Shown: in pieces, positions 52,693-59,141 of the stretch
How the letters are laid out: every line of letters begins with the position of its first letter
Numbering within the stretch: the first letter of the stretch is position 1
Source: Kitasatospora sp. MMS16-BH015
GTDB lineage: Bacteria > Actinomycetota > Actinomycetes > Streptomycetales > Streptomycetaceae
DNA: 64,000 nucleotides
Reading direction: 5' to 3'
Assembly (NCBI RefSeq): GCF_002943525.1
Contig: NZ_CP025394.1
Coordinates: 1,612,001-1,676,000, forward strand
Translations under genes and position numbers: made by a program
The notes under the pieces: model-generated
Seen by the model: only the letters and a program-made list of their open reading frames with translations
Database searches by the model: none
Told to the model about the DNA's origin: nothing

Positions 52693-54375
52693 GTGGGAGA
52701 ACTCGCCGGCGAGGCCCTGCTGTTCCTCGGCTACCTCGCCCTGCTCACCCTCTTCGTCCTGTTCGTCGCCCCGGTGCTCGCCCTCGGGCAGGCGCTGCGG
52801 TTCGCCGGCACCCTGCTGCCCGCGTACGCCCGGCTGGTGCACTCGGTGCTGCGCCGGCTCGACCCGCAGTACCAGACCAGGCCGCTGCCCCTCCCCGAAG
52901 AGGAGGACCAACCCGCCCACCGGAACTACTGGTTCGGCCCCGCGCAGCGGGATCTGCGGCTGATCGGCGAGCACGGCTTCCGGCTGTACCGGCAGCGGGC
53001 GGTGGACGCCTTCCGGGCGGTCAACGACCGGATCGAGCAGAGCCCGGCCCGGCAGCGGCCGTTCTCCGTGCCGGTGGGGCTGGCCCTGCACGTGGGGCTG
53101 CTGGCCGGGCTGGCCGTGGGCGGGGCGGCGCTGCTGCTGCTCCAGCTCGGGCAGGGGGCGCTGGCCGGGCTGGCCCAGACCGGGGCCCGGGCCACCGCCG
53201 GGGTGCTGCGCGGGCTCGACCTGGCGGCGCTGCGGCTGCGCGGGCTTCAGGACGGGGTGCTCTGCCCGCACTGCTTCGAACGGGTGCCGCTGCCCGAGCA
53301 CGAGTGCGCCGAGCCGGAGTGCCGGCGGCGGCACTCCCGGCTGCTGCCGGGGCGGTACGGGATCCTGCGCCGCCGCTGCGCCTGCGGACAGCGGTTGCCC
53401 ACCACGCTGCTCGGCGGCCGGTACCGGCTGCCCGGCTACTGCACCCACGCCCACTGCTCACGCCAACTCAGCACCGAGACCGGACGGTTGGCCGAGTTCG
53501 CGCTGCCCTTGATCGGCGGCCGGGCGGCCGGCAAAACCCTGCTGATGGCCGCCGTGCTGGCCCAGCTGCAGCGGCCCGGCCCGGGCGGGCGCACCCGCGG
53601 CCGGTTCGCCGACCAGGAGACCGAGGAGCGCTACCGGCTGCTGCGCGAGGTGCTGGAGATCAGCGGGCACCCGCGGGCCACCCCGCGCGAGATCCGCCGG
53701 GCCCACTCCGTCCTACTCGACCACGACAGCCCGCCGCGCCTGCTGCACCTGTTCGACACCGCCGGCGAGCGGTTCGGCAACCGGGCGGACACCGACGTGC
53801 TGCGCTACGCCCGGGCGGCCCGCACCTTCCTCTTCGTGCTCGACCCGCTCGCGGTGTCCACCTTCACCGCCGGCCTGCACCCCTCCCAGCGCGCGCAGTT
53901 GGACCTCGGGCTGGCCTCCGACATGCCGCCCCAGCAGGTCTTCGACCAGGCGGTGGAGGCGATCCGGGCGATGGCGGTGCCGCTGCGCCGCTGCCGGCTC
54001 GCGGTGGCGATCAGCAAGACCGACCTGCTGGCCCCGGCGCTCGGCTGGCGCACCGACTGGGCCCGGCAGCAGGACAGCGCGGTGGCGGCGGCCTGGCTGG
54101 AGCAGGAGCTGGGGCAGGGCAACCTGGTGCGGGCCATGCGGCTGACCTTCGGCGAGGTGCGGTTCTTCTTCACCGCCGCCCGGCTGGCCGAGGGCGGGCG
54201 GGCCGAGGACGCCGGGGTGCACGAGAGCGTGGCTCCGCTGGTCGACTGGTGCCTGGCCGGCCGCCAGCGCCGCCGGCTGCGGGCCCCGGCCCGGCGCGCG
54301 AGCGGGCCGGGCACCGGCCCGAAGGTCGCCTTCCCGGGCGCCCAACCACTCGAGGAGGAGCCGATGAGCTTGTGA
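52693..54375 (+). CDS. Membrane-anchored GTPase-like protein with zinc ribbon
   Basis: GTG 52693, four bases after the GAP1 stop, gives 560 residues. Two hydrophobic segments, LFLGYLALLTLFVLFVAPV at residues ~9-30 and LALHVGLLAGLAVGGAALLL at ~125-150, anchor it. A Cys cluster follows (LCPHCFERVPL, HECAEPECRRR, RCACGQRLP, YCTHAHC), then a P-loop LIGGRAAGKT (~275), LFDTAGERF, and VAISKTDLL. It is a second double-GTPase-type protein but fixed to the membrane, so the complex is probably recruited there. The last 30 residues are basic and then Glu-rich. Confidence 0.75.
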   Translation: MGELAGEALLFLGYLALLTLFVLFVAPVLALGQALRFAGTLLPAYARLVHSVLRRLDPQYQTRPLPLPEEEDQPAHRNYWFGPAQRDLRLIGEHGFRLYRQRAVDAFRAVNDRIEQSPARQRPFSVPVGLALHVGLLAGLAVGGAALLLLQLGQGALAGLAQTGARATAGVLRGLDLAALRLRGLQDGVLCPHCFERVPLPEHECAEPECRRRHSRLLPGRYGILRRRCACGQRLPTTLLGGRYRLPGYCTHAHCSRQLSTETGRLAEFALPLIGGRAAGKTLLMAAVLAQLQRPGPGGRTRGRFADQETEERYRLLREVLEISGHPRATPREIRRAHSVLLDHDSPPRLLHLFDTAGERFGNRADTDVLRYARAARTFLFVLDPLAVSTFTAGLHPSQRAQLDLGLASDMPPQQVFDQAVEAIRAMAVPLRRCRLAVAISKTDLLAPALGWRTDWARQQDSAVAAAWLEQELGQGNLVRAMRLTFGEVRFFFTAARLAEGGRAEDAGVHESVAPLVDWCLAGRQRRRLRAPARRASGPGTGPKVAFPGAQPLEEEPMSL

Positions 54376-54405
54376 ACGACCTTTCCTGGTGCGATCGTTG
54401 GGCAC

Positions 54406-55437
54406 ATGCTTGGGGGACCTGACCGTGAGACCGTGCTGGACGAGCTGCGCACCGTGCGGCGGGCCGGTCCGCTGCGGCTGCACGAGCTCGACCTGCCGGG
54501 CCTGGCCGCGCTGGCCGGCCGGGCCGGCGGCATCGAGGCGCTGCTGCGCCGCGCGGTGAGCCGGCTGGAGGAGGGCAAACTGCGGGAGGCGGCAGCGCAC
54601 TCGCTCGGGCTCTCCCCGGGCACCAGCGACGCGCCGCCCGCCGACCGGCGCAAGCGCGCGGCCGAGGTCTACTCGGTGAGCGTGGAGCGCTTCCGGCGCC
54701 ACCAGGAGCTGCTGCTGCTCGGCCGGCTCGCCGACCAACTGACCGATCCGGCCGAGCCGTTCACGCCCTTCGAGGAGGAGTCGCCGTCCTCGCACCGGCT
54801 GCTGCAGGTGCCGCACCAGCGCGGCCCGGTCCAGGTGCAGGTGCACGCCCACCCGGTCGACCTGCTCCGGGACGTGGACGTGGTGGTCTCCCCCAGCAAC
54901 GTCTACCTGGCGCTGGCCGAGCCGTACAAGGCCTCCGTCTCGGCCGCGCTGCGCCGTTCGGGGGCGCTGCGCGGGCCCACCGGGGACGTGATCGAGGACC
55001 GGCTCGCGGTGGAGCTCCGGCGCTGGCTGGACGAGCACGGGGCGGCCGGCCGGGCCGTGCCGCCCGGCACCGTGGCCCCCACCTCGGCCGGGGCGCTGGT
55101 GGAGCAGGGGGTGCGCCGGGTCTACCACGCGGCGCTGGCCGTGCCCCGGGCCGGCACCAACGACTACGACGTGCACCCGGCCGACGTCACCCGCTGCGCC
55201 GCCCGGGCCCTGGCCCTGCTGGCCGAGGAGCACGCGGCGCACCGACCGCCGCTGCGCTCGGTCTGCTTCCCGCTGCTCGGCGCCGGCCGAGGCGGGCTCC
55301 AGCCCGAGCTGAGCCTGCGGGCGCTCTGGGCCGCCGTGGAGGCCGAGCTCTCCCGCGGCGCCCCCTGGGAGCTGCACCTGCTGGTCCGGCACCCGCACCA
55401 ACTGCGGCTGGTCGGCGCGGTGTTGGGGGCACGCTGA
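54406..55437 (+). CDS. Macro-domain protein
   Basis: ATG 54406, 30 bases after the GTPase gene, gives 343 residues. The C-terminal ~200 residues match a macro (ADP-ribose-binding) domain: DVDVVVSPSNVYL, then ASVSAALRRSGAL, VPPGTVAPTSAGALVEQGVRRVYHAA and CFPLLGAGRGGLQPE. The N-terminal ~135 residues are helical and unknown. Macro domains read or remove ADP-ribose, so it could sense NAD+ breakdown by the RES toxin or remove ADP-ribose from a partner. Last gene of the island, followed by a strong hairpin. Confidence 0.8.
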   Translation: MLGGPDRETVLDELRTVRRAGPLRLHELDLPGLAALAGRAGGIEALLRRAVSRLEEGKLREAAAHSLGLSPGTSDAPPADRRKRAAEVYSVSVERFRRHQELLLLGRLADQLTDPAEPFTPFEEESPSSHRLLQVPHQRGPVQVQVHAHPVDLLRDVDVVVSPSNVYLALAEPYKASVSAALRRSGALRGPTGDVIEDRLAVELRRWLDEHGAAGRAVPPGTVAPTSAGALVEQGVRRVYHAALAVPRAGTNDYDVHPADVTRCAARALALLAEEHAAHRPPLRSVCFPLLGAGRGGLQPELSLRALWAAVEAELSRGAPWELHLLVRHPHQLRLVGAVLGAR

Positions 55438-55440
55438 GGG

Positions 55441-55468
55441 TGGTGCGGCCCGGGGCCGGGCCGCACCA
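55441..55468. terminator. Bidirectional terminator, 13-bp perfect stem
   Basis: Arms 55441-55453 and 55456-55468 are perfect reverse complements, separated by two bases. It starts three bases after the macro-gene stop and lies just before the convergent metallopeptidase stop, so it ends both transcripts. Confidence 0.8.
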
Positions 55469-55475
55469 CGGAGTG

Positions 55476-57092
55476 TCAGGAGACGCTGACCGCGCTCCAG
55501 GCGGCGGCCACCGCGTTGTACTCGGCGCTGCCCGCGCCGTACAGGTCGGTGGCGGCGCTCAGCGAGGCGGTGCGGGCCCCCTTGTAGGTGGTGGTGGAGG
55601 TCATGTAGACGGTGAGGGCGCGGTACCAGATCTTGGCCACCTTCTGGTTCCCGATCCCGCTGACGGTCGAGCCGTTGCAGGTCGGGCTGTTGTAGGCGTA
55701 GCCGTTGATGGTCTTGCTGCCGCTGCCCTCGCTGGCCAGGTAGAACCAGTGGTTGCCCACGCCCGAGGAGTTGTGCACGTCGAGCCGGCCGACGGTCTTG
55801 CTCCAGCAGTCGGCCGAGGCGCCGTCCAGCGAGGGCTTGTCGAAGCGCCGCAGCCACGGCGGGGTCGACTGGTCGCTGAACAGGTAGTCGGGGGTGTCCA
55901 CCGCGTTGTTGGCGTACCACTCGACCATGGTGCCGAAGATGTCGCTGGTCGACTCGTTGAGGCCGCCGGATTCACCGCTGTACCGGAGGTTGGCGGTGGC
56001 GCTGGTGACGCCGTGGGTCATCTCGTGGCCCATGGTGTCGAGGTCGACCTGCTCGGGGTCGGTGGTGCCGTTGCCGTCGCCGGTCATCATGCAGAAGCAG
56101 GCGTCCGACCACTGGGCGTTGTCCCAGTTGGTGCCCACGTGCACGAAGACGGTGGCGCCCTTGCCGTCGTTCTTGATGCCGTTCCGGCCGAAGGTGTTCT
56201 TGTAGTAGTCGTACGTCCAGGCCGTGTTGGCGTGGGCGTCCACGGCCGCGGTGGTGCGGTCGGTGGAGAACTTCCGGCCGTCGCCCCAGACGTTGTCGGC
56301 GTCGGTGACCAGGGTGCCCGAGGTGGCCTTGACCGAGCTGGAGGAGAGGTTGTGCGCGTCCCGGGTGCGGTGGCCGCGCACCGGGTCGATCAGCGCGTAA
56401 CTGCCGTCGGCCTGCTGGGTGGTGGCGATCGATATGTCGCCGGTGTACTCGGAGTGGCCGGTGCCGGTGGCCTGCTCGTCGGCCGAGTAGGACTCGATCT
56501 GCGCACCGGTGGCGGCGTCGGTGACCACCACCTGGCCGGCGGGCTGGCCGTGCGGACCGGTGCCGGTCACCGTGGTGCGCCAGGCCAGGCGCGGGGTGCC
56601 GTCGGCGGCCCAGACCACCAGCTCGGGGGTGCTGGTGGCGGCGCTGATCTGGGGGGCGGCCTGGAGCGCGTGGCCCGCACTCTGCTGGGCGGCCACCACG
56701 GGGACGGTGCTCTTGACGGCCGGGTCGTGGGCGGCGGCCTTCGAGGAGGTCTTGAAACGGCCCTTGGCGTCCTGGTGCACCACCAGGTCGCCGCCGACCA
56801 CGGGCAGGCCGCGGAAGGTGCGGTCGAAGCGGACGTGCTGGCTGCCGTCGGCGTCGATGATGACGTCCTTGACCACCAGGCCCTGGTCGGCGCCGAAGCC
56901 GAAGTCGGCGGCGTGGCGGGCCACGTTGGCCTGGGCCCTGGCTATCGCGGCGTCGCGGGTGCTGACGGCGGAGGCCGTCCCGGCGGGCACGGTGACGGTG
57001 ACGAGGGCGGCGGCGACCAGCGCGGCACCGGCCGCGAGTTGACGACGCCGAGAGGAGGAGGGGCTCACTCTGACTCCAGTGGGGTGGCTCAA
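55476..57092 (-). CDS. Secreted M4 (thermolysin-like) metallopeptidase
   Basis: A 538-residue preproprotein. The signal peptide (LAAGAALVAAALVTVTVPAGTASA) leads into an FTP/PepSY propeptide (FDRTFRGLPVVGGDLVVHQDAKGRF; LAWRTTVTGTG). The M4 catalytic domain follows: MGHEMTHGVTS carries the two His and Glu of HExxH, and NESTSDIFGTMVEWYAN carries the third ligand Glu and Asp. Four Cys near CFCMM and elsewhere may form disulfides. It is exported as a zymogen and acts as a general extracellular protease, like griselysin. A signal-like N-terminus and normal length support a full gene. Confidence 0.93.
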   Translation of the reverse strand: MSHPTGVRVSPSSSRRRQLAAGAALVAAALVTVTVPAGTASAVSTRDAAIARAQANVARHAADFGFGADQGLVVKDVIIDADGSQHVRFDRTFRGLPVVGGDLVVHQDAKGRFKTSSKAAAHDPAVKSTVPVVAAQQSAGHALQAAPQISAATSTPELVVWAADGTPRLAWRTTVTGTGPHGQPAGQVVVTDAATGAQIESYSADEQATGTGHSEYTGDISIATTQQADGSYALIDPVRGHRTRDAHNLSSSSVKATSGTLVTDADNVWGDGRKFSTDRTTAAVDAHANTAWTYDYYKNTFGRNGIKNDGKGATVFVHVGTNWDNAQWSDACFCMMTGDGNGTTDPEQVDLDTMGHEMTHGVTSATANLRYSGESGGLNESTSDIFGTMVEWYANNAVDTPDYLFSDQSTPPWLRRFDKPSLDGASADCWSKTVGRLDVHNSSGVGNHWFYLASEGSGSKTINGYAYNSPTCNGSTVSGIGNQKVAKIWYRALTVYMTSTTTYKGARTASLSAATDLYGAGSAEYNAVAAAWSAVSVS

Positions 57093-57264
57093 GCGAACAA
57101 GTGGTCAGAGCTTGTCGGCGCACAGCCAACCCCGCCATCCCCCGGGCAAAATCTTCACCAACTCGTAGCCAATTCCGATCATCGGACTGACCCCGGTATG
57201 GTCGACGCATTACCTGCCATTGGGACCAACCACCCGATACCGCTCGACCGGAGGACGGATCACC

Positions 57265-57582
57265 ATGGGGCCACGGGCCTGGTCGGCCACCGTGGCCGTG
57301 AACCTGCTGCTCGGCGTGCCGGCGGTGGTGCCGCTCTGGCTGCTCTGGTACTTCGCCGCGAACTGGCCGCTGGCCGAGCTCGGTTGGACCCAGCGCGAGC
57401 CCACCGAGAACGACGGCCCGCTCCCCTGGCTGGTGCTCGGCCTGCCGATCGTGCTCGGCTCCGCCCTCCTCTGGTGGCTGGCCAACCGCCCCCTGCGCCG
57501 CCGCCACCCCACCCGCGCCCACTGGCCGGTGGCCGCGCTGGCCACCCTCACCCCGACCCTCGCGCTGGCCCTGCACACCTGA
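57265..57582 (+). CDS. Small membrane protein, 105 aa
   Basis: ATG 57265 with GGAGG 10 bases upstream. Two or three hydrophobic helices are visible (WSATVAVNLLLGVPAVVPLWLLWYF; WLVLGLPIVLGSALLWWLA; WPVAALATLTPTLALAL), with basic RPLRRRHPTRAH between the second and third. It may be a bitopic or three-pass membrane protein. I do not recognise the family. It is convergent with the serine-hydrolase gene. Confidence 0.62.
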   Translation: MGPRAWSATVAVNLLLGVPAVVPLWLLWYFAANWPLAELGWTQREPTENDGPLPWLVLGLPIVLGSALLWWLANRPLRRRHPTRAHWPVAALATLTPTLALALHT

Positions 57583-57594
57583 GCCCCTCAGGCG

Positions 57595-57617
57595 TGCAGG
57601 GCCACCTACCCCCTGCA
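57595..57617. terminator. Weak stem-loop between convergent genes
   Basis: A 7-bp stem TGCAGGG/CCCTGCA with a 9-base loop lies between the membrane-protein stop and the minus-strand hydrolase stop. It is a modest terminator candidate. Confidence 0.4.
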
Positions 57618-57635
57618 TCGACTACCGGAATCCCC

Positions 57636-58883
57636 CTACTTCTCGGCCGGCAGCTGGTAGACGTGATCGGGCGTGAGGATCGAGGTGACCGCCTCGGCGA
57701 AGACGGTGCTGGGCTCGTTGCCCTGGTACGTGATGTCGGAGTTGATCAGGATCACCATGGTGGCGTCCTGCTCCGGCAGGTACATCGTCACGCTCTCGTA
57801 CCCGGGCAGCGAGCCGTTGTGGCCCACCCAGCCGTGGGTGCGGAACAGCCCGAGGCCGTAACCCGCGTCGGTGAAGCCGGGCACCGGGACGAACTGCTCC
57901 CGCTGCCGCTGGGTCTCCGGCGAGAGCAGCTCCCCGGTGGCCACCACCTTGGCCCAGCGGCGCAGGTCGTGCAGGTCGGAGACCTCCGCCCCGGCCGTCC
58001 AGGCCCAACTCGGGTTCCAGTGCGTGGTGTCGGCCTCCGCACCGCTGAGCGTCTGCTCGGTGTAGCCGTGCGCGTGCGGGTCGGGGAAGGCCGCGTCGGT
58101 GGCCAGGAAGGTGTGGTGCAGGTGCGCCGGGCCGGTGACCCGCTCGCGCAGGAACACGTCGGCCGGCTTCTGCCCGAGCTTCTCCACCAGCAGCCCGAGC
58201 AGCACGTAGTTGGTGTTCGAGTACTGGAACTGCGTGCCCGGGGCGAACACGTTGCAGTGCTTGAACGCGTAGGCCAGCAGCTGCTCCGGGGTGAACGGCC
58301 GGTTCGGGTCGCCCAGGAAGTCCTGCACGAAGTCCGGGTCGAAGGTGTACGAGTACAGGCCGCTGCGCATCTCCAGGATCTGACGCACCGTGATGTGCTC
58401 GCCGTCCGGCACGCCGTCCAGGTAGGTGGCGATCGGCGCGTCCAGCTCCACCAGCCCGTCGTCGACCAGTTCGAGCACGGCGGTGGCGGTGAAGGTCTTG
58501 GTCTCGCTGCCGATCCGCATGTTGAGGTCCGGCCTCATCGGCGCCCCGGTCGCCTTGTCGGCCACCCCGGTCGACTTCACGTACGCGCCCCGGCCCGGGA
58601 ACCAGAGCCCGACCGTGACGCCCGGCGTGCCGGTCTCCTGCCGGACCCGCTCGATCGCCTGGTCGAGCTGCGCGGTGACAGCGGGGTCGAAGCCGGGCTC
58701 GCCGTGCTCGGGGTGGCCGGGCTCGGGGTGATCGGGCTCGGGGTGCCCGGCCGCGACGGCCGTCGGGCGGTGCTGGGCGCCGGGCGGCGCGGCCTGGGCG
58801 GCGGGGGCGGCGAGGGCCACGGGGAGGAGGGTGCCGAGAGCCACCAGGGCGGTGGCGAGTCGGCGGCCGGAGACACGGCGCAC
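57636..58883 (-). CDS. Secreted serine hydrolase (beta-lactamase/DD-peptidase family), copy 1
   Basis: A 415-residue protein with a signal peptide (RLATALVALGTLLPVALAAPAAQA). The class C/DD-peptidase motifs are S-x-x-K in MRIGSETKTF, Y-x-N in FQYSNTNYV, and H-x-G in VGHNGSLPGY, all intact. The family includes D-Ala-D-Ala carboxypeptidases, esterases and related penicillin-recognising enzymes. It acts outside the cell, probably on peptidoglycan or an ester. Divergent from the NACHT gene at 59142. Confidence 0.9.
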   Translation of the reverse strand: MRRVSGRRLATALVALGTLLPVALAAPAAQAAPPGAQHRPTAVAAGHPEPDHPEPGHPEHGEPGFDPAVTAQLDQAIERVRQETGTPGVTVGLWFPGRGAYVKSTGVADKATGAPMRPDLNMRIGSETKTFTATAVLELVDDGLVELDAPIATYLDGVPDGEHITVRQILEMRSGLYSYTFDPDFVQDFLGDPNRPFTPEQLLAYAFKHCNVFAPGTQFQYSNTNYVLLGLLVEKLGQKPADVFLRERVTGPAHLHHTFLATDAAFPDPHAHGYTEQTLSGAEADTTHWNPSWAWTAGAEVSDLHDLRRWAKVVATGELLSPETQRQREQFVPVPGFTDAGYGLGLFRTHGWVGHNGSLPGYESVTMYLPEQDATMVILINSDITYQGNEPSTVFAEAVTSILTPDHVYQLPAEK

Positions 58884-58984
58884 GGCGGGTACTTCCCTTC
58901 CGGGGGACGGGGCTGCTTGTCAGGCCAAGGTCACCCCGCACCCCGGTCACGCCCGCGCGCCCGCCGGGCCACCCCGGCGAGTCC

Positions 58985-59033
58985 ACCCGTACGGACCCGT
59001 ACCGGCCCTTACCGGCCCTTACCCACCCGTACG
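58985..59033. repeat. Five helically phased 9-11-bp direct repeats
   Basis: Units starting at 58985, 58995, 59006, 59016 and 59025 share ACCCGTAC(C)GG or CCCTTACC. Their 9-11-base spacing is close to one DNA helical turn, so they would line up on one face. They lie ~110 bases before the HTH-NACHT gene and ~100 bases before the serine hydrolase start, suggesting a cooperative binding array. Confidence 0.65.
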
Positions 59034-59141
59034 ACCACGGACGGCCCGCCGCCCGCCGCAGCCCGGACGCCCTCCCCGGGGGGGCTCCTGATCACGGTAG
59101 GCTCGCCGCCGAATGGTACTGGCGAGTAGGGAGGCTCCCCG

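Noticed and set aside
55441..55468. Attachment or recombination site
   Set aside because: The perfect hairpin sits between two convergent stops with no integrase or matching second copy, so a terminator is the simpler reading.
55440..59129. Plus-strand open frame of over 1200 codons across the metallopeptidase, small membrane protein and hydrolase genes
   Set aside because: The two secreted enzymes on the minus strand and the small membrane protein explain this DNA. The frame has no domain or good start.
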